Assembly (NCBI GenBank): GCA_002694685.1
Contig: NZMW01000011.1
Location: forward strand, 110,523-174,522
From: Balneola sp.
GTDB taxonomy: Bacteria > Bacteroidota > Rhodothermia > Balneolales > Balneolaceae
Direction of reading: 5' to 3'
Length of the DNA: 64,000 nucleotides
The position numbers and the translations under genes are program-made. This document shows positions 15,921 to 24,499 of this stretch, piece by piece. Each line of letters starts with the position of its first letter. Position 1 is the stretch's first letter. Under the pieces are notes generated by a model. The model saw only the letters and a list, made by a program, of their open reading frames with translations. It was not told the origin of the DNA and ran no database searches.

Positions 15921-16580
15921 TCAGAACAGTTCTCTGAATTCGTTTTTGCAATAAGATCCCGACCAGTCTTCCCATGAAGTTACCAAACCAGCTTTAACAG
16001 GATTATTTAAGGTATAATGAATCACCTGTTCCATTTCGTCAGAATCCCGAATTACATGGTCGTAACTTTCTGATTGCCAAAAAGCAGAACCGGTTCTATT
16101 CAGCACCTTATTAGCCTTCAAGGCGGTGTACCATTTTAACGATTTTAAAACAGATGTAAGGGGATACTCCTCGGATTCAGCAAGATTCATCGACTCTGAG
16201 TCGGGCAGCTTACAAACTAAATGCACATGATTTGGCATTATGCAATATGCGTATAAATCATATTTGTCCTTATCCCTGTAGTGAAGTGCTTCTTTTACAA
16301 TGTCTGCTATTTTAGGATTTGATAGCCACGTGGGGCCTTGTTCATTACTATCAACTAAATGATCATATTTTTTGAAGATCTTCTCATGAATTTGTACCCG
16401 TAGGTCGGACAGGCTGTCCGACCTACAGGTACTATCTGCAACCTTTTTAAATAACATTTTTTGTTCTTTTTTTAACCTGAGAATTGCTTGCTTTGGCAAA
16501 GAACCCGCTAATCGAAACGTTATAAAATACTCAGCTCCAGCAGGTTGCCAATGAGGTAAATTTCTTCGATAGAATGACAT
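15921..16580 (-). CDS. REP-associated tyrosine transposase (RAYT, Y1_Tnp/HUH family)
   Basis: 219 aa. YDLYAYCIMPNHVHLVCKL near residue 107 contains the HUH motif (HVH), and VIHYTLNNPVKAGLV near 186 contains the conserved C-terminal Tyr/Asn-Pro block of this family. The N-terminal ~20 residues FYRRNLPHWQPAGAEYFITF are the usual RAYT opening. RAYTs are single-copy domesticated relatives of IS200/IS605 transposases thought to cut at and mobilise REP palindromes. A nearly perfect 39-bp hairpin lies inside this gene (16394-16432) without breaking the frame. Four REP-like hairpins lie within about 7.3 kb to the right of this gene. Confidence 0.88.
   Translation of the reverse strand: MSFYRRNLPHWQPAGAEYFITFRLAGSLPKQAILRLKKEQKMLFKKVADSTCRSDSLSDLRVQIHEKIFKKYDHLVDSNEQGPTWLSNPKIADIVKEALHYRDKDKYDLYAYCIMPNHVHLVCKLPDSESMNLAESEEYPLTSVLKSLKWYTALKANKVLNRTGSAFWQSESYDHVIRDSDEMEQVIHYTLNNPVKAGLVTSWEDWSGSYCKNEFRELF
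16394..16432. repeat. 39-bp palindrome inside the RAYT coding sequence
   Basis: The arms pair over 19 bp around a single central G at 16413, with one mismatched pair (16399/16427); the inner 13 bp on each side (gtaggtcggacag / ctgtccgacctac) are perfect. Its length is 13 codons, so it adds residues (CRSDSLSDLRV region) without a frameshift. Confidence 0.75.
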
Positions 16581-16673
16581 TATCTCCCCTCTTTAGTTTT
16601 TGACAATATCCCAAATATTTAAAGCACATTGCGATTTTGGATTATAGAAAGTAGAACAGATGGGCTGTCTATT

Positions 16674-17144
16674 CTACTTCCGGTAATTAACGGATTTAAA
16701 TCTCCCTTCTTCATCGATAATATTAGTTTCGGCACCCGGAATAATGTCTGTGTTATGTGCGGATACACAAATCCAGCTTTCTTCCCTTTTTTGTACTACA
16801 AAACTGAAGATGTTTTGTCGCAGTGAAGGCGTTTTCACTTTCCCTTTTGGGGTTTGATTTTTGAGTCGCATTCGGGCATGTACAACAGCAACATCATTCG
16901 ACAAATGTTTTACCGTAGTTTTGCGAAGCACTAAGTCTGATTCACTGAATATCTTCTCAAAGCCATACGCGTGAGCCTGTTTGATATCTGCGCGGTTGTG
17001 CCACCATAAGCCAACCACATTCACAAACTCAGCATCTTCCGCAAATAAAGAAGCCAGCATGTCGGCGTCCCGCTGCATCCAGGCTTCAACAAAAAGAGAC
17101 GGGATTTCCTCCGGCTCCATCGCTTTTTTATAGTTTTTTGGCAT
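16674..17144 (-). CDS. SgcJ/EcaC family (SnoaL-like, DUF4440) protein
   Basis: 156 aa of the NTF2-like fold. Residues 10-35 (EEIPSLFVEAWMQRDADMLA) and 36-60 (FAEDAEFVNVVGLWWHNRADI) match the SgcJ/EcaC subfamily, and VAVVHARMRL near 90 with ICVSAHNTD near 133 complete it. Members are small ketosteroid-isomerase-like proteins of mostly unknown substrate. No signal peptide. A hairpin with arms at 16649-16660 and 16668-16679 overlaps the stop codon and may mark the mRNA end. Confidence 0.8.
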   Translation of the reverse strand: MPKNYKKAMEPEEIPSLFVEAWMQRDADMLASLFAEDAEFVNVVGLWWHNRADIKQAHAYGFEKIFSESDLVLRKTTVKHLSNDVAVVHARMRLKNQTPKGKVKTPSLRQNIFSFVVQKREESWICVSAHNTDIIPGAETNIIDEEGRFKSVNYRK

Positions 17145-17160
17145 AGTGTATTTTAGCCAG

Positions 17161-17242
17161 TCGCTACGACGCAGAGCGTCTGTAGCGAGGCAGGTTTTTT
17201 GTTTATTCTCAACCTCTGGTAACGATGCTCTGCGTCGTTACC
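17161..17242. repeat. Pair of inverted REP-like hairpins (REPIN-like)
   Basis: Hairpin 1 at 17161-17188 (arms tcgctacgacgc / gcgtctgtagcga, aga loop) and hairpin 2 at 17218-17242 (arms ggtaacgatgc / gcgtcgttacc, tct loop) share the gacgc-aga-gcgtc core in opposite orientation, 29 bp apart. Two inverted REPs close together are the classic REPIN layout. They lie between the SgcJ gene and the amidohydrolase pair, near the RAYT gene. Confidence 0.7.
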
Positions 17243-17266
17243 AATGATTACAGCCATCCATGTTAG

Positions 17267-18466
17267 TTACTTCACCTTCACGCCATCAATGATAACACCG
17301 GTGACGTTGCTGGTGTATTCCAGTGGATCACCATTGAACATTGCCACATCAGCGTCCTTGCCGGCTTCCAGAGAGCCTACATGGTCTTGAATGCCTAAGA
17401 TTTCAGCCGCATCAATCGTAAGGACTCTGAGGGCATTTTCCATGCCAAGTCCATTTGCCGCAGCTACACCGGCTTCGAATAAAATCACGCGGGTTTTAGG
17501 AACGTAGCCTTCATAACCACTTTGGAATGCAATGGGAATACCTGCATCATAAAGCATTCCTGCTGTTTCGAAAGTTGCGTTTCTAGCATCGCCACCGGTT
17601 CTGATCATTGTTGGGTGGACGATTATTGGATGACCCGCTTCTTTGAGCTCATCCATAATCAGATATGCTTCCGCAGCGCCATCTAAAACCATCGGAAATC
17701 CGAATTCTTCCTGAAGACGAACGGCCGTCATGATGTCATTTGCTTTATGGACTGTTACTAAGGCTGTGAGCTTTCCTTCCAGCAAATCAGCAAGAGCTTC
17801 CATTCCTAAATCCATGGAATACTCTTCATCGCCATTTCGCTTCTCAAGATAATCCTGAGCTTTAATGAGCTCCTGACGAAGCATAGCCACGCCCTTGGAT
17901 CGTGTTCCGGGCTTGGTGATGGCACGACTCATGTTATTGCCAAGTGTGAAGGCCAGCATTTTTGCCGGGACTACCGTTGACTCCTCTACAGTCTCGCCTG
18001 CCGTTTTCACGATCATCGTTTGACCACTTATTAAAGCGCCGGGACCATGCCCTGTATGTACCGTCGTGATTCCGAGGTCTCTCAAATGCTTAACCAAAGC
18101 TTCTCGAGCATTAAATGCGTCGATAGCTCTGAGCTCGGGCTGAATAGCACTGGATGTTTCCAGTTGATCCTGATCATGTTCCTGATTCAGGTGGCCCGCA
18201 AGACCTACTACGGAGTGTGCGTCTATCAAGCCGGGTGTAACCACCTTAGCTTCATAAACTTCATAATTAGAAGGAATATTTACGCTGGATGCAGAACCCA
18301 CCCGCTCAATTTTTCCATCTTTAATCAATACTACACCATTCGTGATTGGATCGCCGGCCATCGTATAAACCGTTTCACCTTTTACAGCAATCTGTGCTTC
18401 TGCCTGATTAAAGCTAAATATTAGCAGCAGTGCCGGTATCAGTAATATTTTTTTGAATAATCTCAT
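17267..18466 (-). CDS. Amidohydrolase-fold periplasmic protein with degraded metal site
   Basis: 399 aa with a signal peptide (KKILLIPALLLIFSFNQAEAQ). The scaffold is that of an imidazolonepropionase/prolidase-like amidohydrolase (VVTPGLIDAHS near 71, GKDADVAMFNGDP near 373). However the first metal motif reads DAHSVVG rather than HxH, the segment matching LQHVSEA of the neighbour reads LDGAAEA, and HTDDGITDSR is replaced by QSGYEGYVPKTR. The metal-binding His and Asp are therefore missing at several sites. It overlaps the intact paralogue upstream by 4 bp (ATGA). Inferred: a non-catalytic or altered partner of that enzyme. Confidence 0.82.
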   Translation of the reverse strand: MRLFKKILLIPALLLIFSFNQAEAQIAVKGETVYTMAGDPITNGVVLIKDGKIERVGSASSVNIPSNYEVYEAKVVTPGLIDAHSVVGLAGHLNQEHDQDQLETSSAIQPELRAIDAFNAREALVKHLRDLGITTVHTGHGPGALISGQTMIVKTAGETVEESTVVPAKMLAFTLGNNMSRAITKPGTRSKGVAMLRQELIKAQDYLEKRNGDEEYSMDLGMEALADLLEGKLTALVTVHKANDIMTAVRLQEEFGFPMVLDGAAEAYLIMDELKEAGHPIIVHPTMIRTGGDARNATFETAGMLYDAGIPIAFQSGYEGYVPKTRVILFEAGVAAANGLGMENALRVLTIDAAEILGIQDHVGSLEAGKDADVAMFNGDPLEYTSNVTGVIIDGVKVK

Positions 18467-19782
18467 TGTGAATCCCCCATATCATGGTGCGTGTGAATTT
18501 CGCCCCGGAAAATTTCATATCCGCCGGTCGCATATTTTCGATCTTCATCATTAGCCCGATCCCAAACTTTAGAACCTTCAATCCATGTCTCTTCAACATG
18601 TGTGTACACGCTAAATGGGTCACCGGAAAGGATAATGAAGTCCGCATCTTTTCCTTTTTCAAGGGTTCCTGCACGATCTTCGATATCCATCATAATAGCA
18701 TTTGCGATGGTGACAGATTCGAGCGCTGCTTTACGGCTCATTCCTTCCCGAACAGCCAGTGCAGCTGATCGCAGAAACAGGCGTGAATCAGTGATGCCAT
18801 CATCGGTGTGAAGTCCAACTAATACACCCGCATCTTCCAGATATTTCCCATTCGCATTCTTGATTTCAGCCGCTTCCAGCTTTCCACCAAAAGAGTCCAG
18901 CGTAATGATTGAAGCTGGAACTCCCGCCTCGGCAATTTCATCGGCTACTTTCCAGGCTTCACTTACATGCTGAAGCACCAGTTTGTATCCAAATTCATGA
19001 GACAGCCTGATTGCAGTGAGGATATCGTCGTGACGGTGCGTGTGATTGTGAACGGTTCGTTTTCCTTCAAGCACTTCAACTAAGGTTTCCATCCCAATAT
19101 CACGGGCAGGCATTTTACTTTCGTCACCATCAGCCGCTTCAATCTTGGCCTGATATTCCTGCGCTTTAACATATAAAGCCCGTACCATAGCAGCCGACCT
19201 AGCTCGTGTTCCCGGGAAACCACTTCCGCCAATTGGGTTCGTTCCGTTTGCCATTTTCAGTCCACCATAAATGGTTTTCTCATCATCCAGATAGATCAAC
19301 ATATCCTCAATAGTGTTGGCTTTACGGAGCTTCAGGTAAACCGTTTGCCCACTCATCAGGTGTCCGGATCCCGGCATGATATTAACAGAAGTGATTCCAC
19401 CTGCCAAAGCTTTTCTAAACGTATCGCTTCTTGGGTCAATAGCATCCATAATTCGTACATCGGGATGCAGCGCAGATGAACGATCACCGCCATCTCCTTC
19501 CCCAATATGAGAGTGCGTATCTACCAGACCGGGCATAATTATTTTTCCGGACATATCGTGAACATCGGCTCCACGAGGGATACGGGTATTTGGACCACCG
19601 ACTGCAGTGATCTTTCCATCTTCAACAACAAGAACTCCGTTATTTATAGGCTCGCCGGAGATTGGAATGATTTGTGCTCCCGTAAATGCTTGCGGCGTGG
19701 ATTGTGAAAATCCATTCCCCACAAACAAAAGAGTACAAACCAAAGCGAGCAATAGGCTTTGGATAGGCTTCATAATATTCAT
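18463..19782 (-). CDS. Periplasmic amidohydrolase with intact metal site
   Basis: 439 aa from the ATG at 19782 (a second ATG at 19773 is equally possible; a TTG further upstream is not needed). Signal peptide KPIQSLLLALVCTLLFVGNGFSQ. Metal motifs are complete: VDTHSHIGEG (HxH), HNHTHRHDD, LQHVSEA and LHTDDGITDSR carrying the catalytic Asp. The C-terminal GTLEKGKDADFIILSGDP is the usual small beta-sandwich return. Family members hydrolyse cyclic amides or dipeptides (imidazolonepropionase, Xaa-Pro or isoaspartyl types); the substrate is not determinable. First gene of a coupled pair with the degenerate paralogue. Confidence 0.87.
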   Translation of the reverse strand: MNIMKPIQSLLLALVCTLLFVGNGFSQSTPQAFTGAQIIPISGEPINNGVLVVEDGKITAVGGPNTRIPRGADVHDMSGKIIMPGLVDTHSHIGEGDGGDRSSALHPDVRIMDAIDPRSDTFRKALAGGITSVNIMPGSGHLMSGQTVYLKLRKANTIEDMLIYLDDEKTIYGGLKMANGTNPIGGSGFPGTRARSAAMVRALYVKAQEYQAKIEAADGDESKMPARDIGMETLVEVLEGKRTVHNHTHRHDDILTAIRLSHEFGYKLVLQHVSEAWKVADEIAEAGVPASIITLDSFGGKLEAAEIKNANGKYLEDAGVLVGLHTDDGITDSRLFLRSAALAVREGMSRKAALESVTIANAIMMDIEDRAGTLEKGKDADFIILSGDPFSVYTHVEETWIEGSKVWDRANDEDRKYATGGYEIFRGEIHTHHDMGDSQ

Positions 19783-19882
19783 TTCGTAGTTAGTATTGAT
19801 TGGCACCAATTTATAAAAAAAGAGGAGGTAGTAAAGCAGGTTTTCGTAAAATAAATGTATCGTTCATAATAGCCGAATAGTG

Positions 19883-19907
19883 CGCTCCGACGCAGAGCGT
19901 CAGAGCG
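19883..19907. repeat. REP-like hairpin
   Basis: Arms cgctccgacgc and gcgtcagagcg around an aga loop, with one mismatch. Same family as 17161-17242 and 23165-23189. Confidence 0.7.
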
Positions 19908-19940
19908 AGAGAGGAAATCAGAAATAAAAAATCGGTATTT

Positions 19941-20004
19941 AACCTTTCCAGAGTTCATCCAGATGTTAAATACACCACATATACTTACTAACTCTGGAAA
20001 GGTT
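19941..20004 (-). terminator. Inverted repeat and probable terminator after the third amidohydrolase
   Basis: Perfect 15-bp arms aacctttccagagtt (19941-19955) and aactctggaaaggtt (19990-20004) separated by 34 nt. On the minus strand it starts 9 bp after the stop of the gene ending at 20013 and is followed by a T-rich stretch (gattttttatt). The long loop is unusual for an intrinsic terminator. Confidence 0.55.
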
Positions 20005-20012
20005 ATTTCTAA

Positions 20013-21341
20013 TTAATTGGCGTAATAAGCTTCAATTTCAGCCAGCTTTTGATCAATCATTTCGCGGGAATACCATTTCCCTTGAACCATCACTCCGGAA
20101 TGATTCTGAATGTGATTTAAGTCTTCAAGCGGGTTCTCTTCTACCAAAATCAGATCTGCTCGTTGGCCTTCAGCAATGGTTCCAAAATTATCCCAGTCGG
20201 CAAAATACTCCCCTACATTCTTGGTGCCGGATTCTATGATTTCATAAGTCGTCATTCCGGCTTCTGCCATCAGCGGTAATTCTCGGTGTATTGAGAATCC
20301 GGGTACGCTGAATAATTGTGGAGCATCTGTCCCCATCAAAATTTTAACACCGGCGTTGTTCATTTCTTCTAAAAGCTTACGACGCATTTCGGCTTGCTCT
20401 TCAGGGGTTCCGATGGTATAACTGCTTCCGGGATTATCCGCAAAGTTGAAGTAATTCTGCTTAACTGCTTTTGGAATGTATTTCAGCTCATCATATTGCT
20501 TCATAGCTTCATAATCAGCAGCTCCAATTATGGTTTCCCAAAGGGCTTGGGTAGGCACAATCCAAACCCCGTTGTCTTTGGTCATTTGTATGATTTCAGC
20601 CATTTTCTGATCTCGTTCCTGCTTCTCAAACGCATCCAGATAAGCAACATATCCATCAATGTGATCCATTGTGAGTTGCCCCATTTCTATGGCATGTACA
20701 ATCCCAACATCCTGAGGAACATGCCCCCCAAAGTGAATGCCGATTTCATTAGCCGTCTCTGCCATGGCATCATATTCGGGTCGGGTTAGTCCGGGGTGAA
20801 CTTTCAGTAAGTCCCAACCTTCCTCTTTATGCTCTTTTACTCGCGCTTTGGCTTGAGCCGGGGAGGAAACGCTGTTGCCATTAAAACTCGGTCCGGCCAA
20901 ATAAAGATTCGGGCCTATCATTTCACCGTTGTTAACCCTTTCCTTTAATTCCAGCTGATTTGGATATCCCAGCATTCCCCGTACAGTTGTGATCCCCGCC
21001 GACACATACAAAAACAGTGTGCTTTCCACGTACTCATCATCAAAATAAGAAGGGGCGTTGGGACCGGGATTGGTTGGAGGAACATGCCCATGCATTTCAG
21101 CTAAACCAGGCATCAGATATTTCCCGGTACCGTTTATTACTGTTGCACCATCAGGTATTTCAAAATCCCCCATAGAAGCAACTGCAGTGATTCTATCTCC
21201 TTCAACTAAAACCACCTGATTTTCCAGCATTCGGTTCTCGTCCATTGGCAGAACCGTCACATTTGTAAATACCGTTTGTTGTGCTGCTAAATGAAAACTA
21301 AAAATGAGTACGAGGCCGAATATTAAGAAGAGCTTTTTCAT
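20013..21341 (-). CDS. Periplasmic amidohydrolase family protein
   Basis: 442 aa with signal peptide (KKLFLIFGLVLIFSFHLAAQ). Metal motifs: AEMHGHVPP (HxH near residue 83), a conserved Lys in LLKVHPGLTR near 157, HFGGHVPQDVG and TMDHIDGY further on, and LMGTDAPQ (catalytic Asp) near 340. The C-terminus (GTIAEGQRADLILVEENPLEDL) is the standard amidohydrolase end. This is the imidazolonepropionase-like secreted subgroup frequent in Bacteroidota. It is the third amidohydrolase in a row but is separated from the other two by about 200 bp containing a REP and a terminator-like repeat. Confidence 0.87.
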   Translation of the reverse strand: MKKLFLIFGLVLIFSFHLAAQQTVFTNVTVLPMDENRMLENQVVLVEGDRITAVASMGDFEIPDGATVINGTGKYLMPGLAEMHGHVPPTNPGPNAPSYFDDEYVESTLFLYVSAGITTVRGMLGYPNQLELKERVNNGEMIGPNLYLAGPSFNGNSVSSPAQAKARVKEHKEEGWDLLKVHPGLTRPEYDAMAETANEIGIHFGGHVPQDVGIVHAIEMGQLTMDHIDGYVAYLDAFEKQERDQKMAEIIQMTKDNGVWIVPTQALWETIIGAADYEAMKQYDELKYIPKAVKQNYFNFADNPGSSYTIGTPEEQAEMRRKLLEEMNNAGVKILMGTDAPQLFSVPGFSIHRELPLMAEAGMTTYEIIESGTKNVGEYFADWDNFGTIAEGQRADLILVEENPLEDLNHIQNHSGVMVQGKWYSREMIDQKLAEIEAYYAN

Positions 21342-21423
21342 AACAAGTATTAGTTTATGTATAAGGTGAATTAAACAGATTAACAGGATAGAAACCAGTT
21401 TTTTGGAAGCAGGTTATATACTT

Positions 21424-22300
21424 TTACTCGTAAGCATATTTGAGGCGAAAGGTTGGATCTTTTGGCTTTTTGTCCCATTCCTGAAGCCCTTCGTTGCTTA
21501 GATAAACCGGCTGTTTACTCAAACTCATAGCATTAAACATGTAGATAGGAAAGGCACTGTGCAGCTCCTCTGGGTTTCTCCAAACACCTGCTAAATCAAT
21601 ATTTTCAACCACTAAAAAGAACTCATTAATATTTAATACGGGGGGGCTTTTCTTCAAAATTAAAATTAACCCACCCAACTTCTTCGGTCATAACAGATGT
21701 TTTTTTGAGGTTGATCATGTCTTCTCCGGGCATTCCCGATAAATCCACATTCAGAATTCTTACCCGAAACTCAGCTTCTTTCCAAGGGTTTTCGAAAACC
21801 CCCACAGAAACCTCATCTAACCTAATTGGAGGTTCGTGCTTTATTTCAATTTTGATAGCAATCGTTTTACCGACCCTGGTACTACTTAAGCCAGCCGACC
21901 AAGCCATTCTGTTGGTAACTAAAGGTAGCCAAGGATTTCCAATTGTGTTTCCTCTTATCCTCGAATCCTCAACAGTAAATTCTCCTAACTCATAATTCTT
22001 TGATGTAAGCATAATCTCAAGCTCATTGGTCATATCCACATCTTTTAACGAAATGCGTTTACCCTCAAACCCGATTGCTGAAATTACCAAAACCGCGTTC
22101 TCAAGGTCTTGAGAAAACTCCAGTGAAAAAGAGCCATCATCTCCCGAATAGGTTCCCATTTTGGAGTTCAACATGCCAATATTTGCCAAGGCAATAGGTT
22201 GGCCATTTCCCTCACTTTTTACCACTCCGTTTATGGTTTGCGCCATAGATAGTTGATATAGAACCACTACTATGAACCCCGATAACCATAATTTTTTCAT
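21424..22300 (-). pseudogene. CarboxypepD_reg-like domain protein, split by a frameshift at a C7 run
   Basis: The first frame (start 22300) has a signal peptide (KKLWLSGFIVVVLYQLSMAQ) and a carboxypeptidase-regulatory-like beta domain (INGVVKSEGNGQPIALANIG, then DGSFSLEF). It stops at 21626, just after EEKPP. The +1 frame then continues the protein (PVLNINEFFLVVENIDLAGVW...) to a stop at 21424. The switch falls on a run of seven C on the coding strand (21640-21646); six would restore one ORF of about 290 aa. It may be a sequencing or assembly error, a real phase-variable tract, or a new pseudogene. The intact protein would be an exported TonB-plug-like or surface protein with no enzymatic motif. 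Confidence 0.72.
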
Positions 22301-22311
22301 ATCAATCCTCT

Positions 22312-23064
22312 TTATTCTTCCCGTTTTACCCCACGAAATCCGTCTTTAACCGCCTCCCAAAAGCTCCCTTTTTCTTCTTTGATGTCTTCGGGCTTCAATA
22401 TTTCAAACTTTCGGGCACCTCTGTAGAAAAAGTACATGCTTATCGCCATCACGGTATGGGCCACATCAAGATGATTAAACCAGATGCTGATTCCAATTTC
22501 ACTGGTATAAAAGAAAGCGGCTAATGTCGCAAAAATCACCGTTAGGAAAAATATCCGGCTGCCTTCATTTCTCGTTCGCCAGTATACCAAAAAGTGAAGT
22601 GGCAGTACGACCAAACCCAACCCATAAGCCGAGTGTACCTGAATAAAAAAGAAGTTTAGCGTAGTGAATGTTATAACCGCAAAAATTAACATTTCTACCA
22701 CATTGGCTACTTCCAGAAACTTCCCGAATTTATCGTTAATTACCGGCTGCGCATGCATAATGGAAGCTCGCTCTATCGCCATAACGGCAATCATACTGAT
22801 AAGCCACCCAGGCAATTTCCACGACAACCCTACCGCGTACTGAAAAGCATGTCCCAAAACCCCACCTAAGAACGTAGCTACCGCCATGATGAGGAAATAC
22901 CAGCGGATGTACTCGTGTACTTTTCCTTTTTTATCGAGCTTAACCAACTTAATGAACGCATAGACACATACCGAGGTAATCCACAAGTCGGTGAAAGTCA
23001 CCATCGGCTCCATAATGGTGATATCAAAAATCTCTATCGAAGGTTGTCCGGACGCTGACTGCAT
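22312..23064 (-). CDS. Polytopic membrane protein of unknown function
   Basis: 250 aa with about seven hydrophobic segments (for example LWITSVCVYAFIKL near 27, YFLIMAVATFLGGVLGHAF near 56, LIFAVITFTTLNFFFIQV near 125). Conserved-looking polar residues inside membrane stretches (GHAFQ near 70, DVAHTVMAISMYF near 202) hint at a ceramidase/CREST-like or DUF6962-type protein, but I cannot confirm that. The cytoplasmic tail is charged (EDIKEEKGSFWEAVKDGFRG). It sits 11 bp upstream of the frameshifted gene and may be co-transcribed with it. Confidence 0.6.
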   Translation of the reverse strand: MQSASGQPSIEIFDITIMEPMVTFTDLWITSVCVYAFIKLVKLDKKGKVHEYIRWYFLIMAVATFLGGVLGHAFQYAVGLSWKLPGWLISMIAVMAIERASIMHAQPVINDKFGKFLEVANVVEMLIFAVITFTTLNFFFIQVHSAYGLGLVVLPLHFLVYWRTRNEGSRIFFLTVIFATLAAFFYTSEIGISIWFNHLDVAHTVMAISMYFFYRGARKFEILKPEDIKEEKGSFWEAVKDGFRGVKREE

Positions 23065-23164
23065 GTGGGGCTGTTTTTTTAATCAGTAAATCATTGTTCT
23101 ATATAACATAATAGAATTGCAGGAATTCCCGAACGATAAGATGGAAAAGGTTTTAAAACAAAAA

Positions 23165-23189
23165 CGCTCCGACGCAGAGCATCGGAGCG
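23165..23189. repeat. REP-like hairpin
   Basis: Arms cgctccgacgc and gcatcggagcg around an aga loop, pairing fully if one G-T is allowed. Fourth copy of the family found at 17161-17242 and 19883-19907. Confidence 0.7.
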
Positions 23190-23212
23190 AGATGTAAGAG
23201 TAAATAACATTC

Positions 23213-23253
23213 AACACTGAACTTCGAAATTGAATATTCTTCTATTCAGTGTT
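23213..23253 (-). terminator. Possible weak terminator after metK
   Basis: Arms aacactgaa (23213-23221) and ttcagtgtt (23245-23253) with an inner gaatattc palindrome lie 10 bp past the metK stop on the minus strand. There is no strong T-run, so this is tentative. Confidence 0.4.
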
Positions 23254-23262
23254 CGAGATTCA

Positions 23263-24393
23263 TTAGCTCAGTTTATCAACAAAGTCCAGCTTCTCCCACG
23301 GAAACTCATCTCTTCCGAAATGACCATAGGCCGCTGTCTTTTGATAGATGGGGCTTTTTAAGTCGAAGCGCTTGATGATGCCTTGTGGCGTGCAATCAAA
23401 AGTCTTGGCCACTTTTTCAGCCAGTTCAAGATCATTCATCTTGCCCGTTCCATAGGTGTTCACGTTAATGGAAACAGGCTCAACTACTCCAATCGCGTAA
23501 GCAAGTTGAACGAGGCATTCTTCTGCTAAACCGGCTGCTACAATATTCTTTGCAATATGCCTTGAAGCATAAGCCGCGCTTCGGTCAACTTTAGAGGGAT
23601 CCTTTCCGGAAAAAGCTCCACCACCGTGGGCTCCTCGGCCTCCATACGTATCAACAATAATTTTTCGGCCTGTAAGCCCGGTATCTCCATGTGGACCTCC
23701 GATCACAAATTTACCGGTTGGATTCACATGGTAGATTGTATCTGCATCCACTAGTTCTTCAGGAATTACATTTCCAATCAAATGCTTTTTAATGTCGGCT
23801 TCTATTTGAGCCTGCTCAATGCCCTCATCATGTTGAGTAGAAAGTACGATGGTGTGAATTCGTCCGGGCTTCCCGTTTTCGTCATACTCAATGGTTACCT
23901 GACTTTTACTGTCGGGACCAAGGTATTCCATCTTGTCCGTTTTCTTTCGAATTCTAGCCAACTCCTTTAACAGGTTGTGAGAATACTGAAGAGGCATTGG
24001 CATGAACTCTGGGGTTTCTTTGGTCGCGTACCCAAACATCATTCCCTGATCACCAGCTCCATCTCGATCTACACCCTGAGCAATATCCGGGCTTTGGCTG
24101 TGAATGGTTGAAAGTACCCCACAACTTTCCGAGTCAAATCGATAGGAGGGTTTGTTGTATCCAATTTCTTTAATCACACCTCGCACAATTTCCTGTACGT
24201 CAATGTAAGCATCTGTTGTAACCTCACCGGAAACAACGGCCAGACCAGTAGTAACAAGAGTTTCAACAGCTACACGGGATTCAGAATCGTCGGTGAGAAG
24301 GGCGTCTAAAATAGCATCTGAAATTTGGTCGGCTACTTTATCCGGATGTCCTTCAGATACTGATTCAGAAGTAAAAAGATTTTTCATGCTCAT
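23263..24393 (-). CDS. metK: S-adenosylmethionine synthase
   Basis: 376 aa, the normal length. It makes SAM from ATP and methionine in the cytoplasm. Diagnostic motifs: [18 protein letters not shown] at the N-terminus (ATP site), [12 protein letters not shown] near 110, and [19 protein letters not shown] near 253 (phosphate-binding loop). It starts with ATG (MSMKNLF; a second Met two codons later is possible). The ~106-bp leader after ruvB has a gccgg/ccggc hairpin, but I see no recognisable SAM riboswitch. Confidence 0.97.
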   Translation of the reverse strand: MSMKNLFTSESVSEGHPDKVADQISDAILDALLTDDSESRVAVETLVTTGLAVVSGEVTTDAYIDVQEIVRGVIKEIGYNKPSYRFDSESCGVLSTIHSQSPDIAQGVDRDGAGDQGMMFGYATKETPEFMPMPLQYSHNLLKELARIRKKTDKMEYLGPDSKSQVTIEYDENGKPGRIHTIVLSTQHDEGIEQAQIEADIKKHLIGNVIPEELVDADTIYHVNPTGKFVIGGPHGDTGLTGRKIIVDTYGGRGAHGGGAFSGKDPSKVDRSAAYASRHIAKNIVAAGLAEECLVQLAYAIGVVEPVSINVNTYGTGKMNDLELAEKVAKTFDCTPQGIIKRFDLKSPIYQKTAAYGHFGRDEFPWEKLDFVDKLS

Positions 24394-24499
24394 AATTATT
24401 ACTGCTAATAAGGTGCTTTCGGTTAGGAAATTTAATGCCGGATTTATGAAGCCGGTTTTGCAAAGGCTGCAAAGTTAAAAATAATTGAACAGAAAAGAG

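Noticed and set aside
16674..23064. CRISPR array from repeated gacgcagagcgtc units
   Set aside because: The four copies are irregularly spaced over more than 6 kb, each is a hairpin, and no cas genes are present; they are REP-like.
24394..24499. SAM riboswitch upstream of metK
   Set aside because: Only a small gccgg hairpin is visible; no recognisable SAM-I, SAM-II or SAM-IV core fits the ~106-bp leader.
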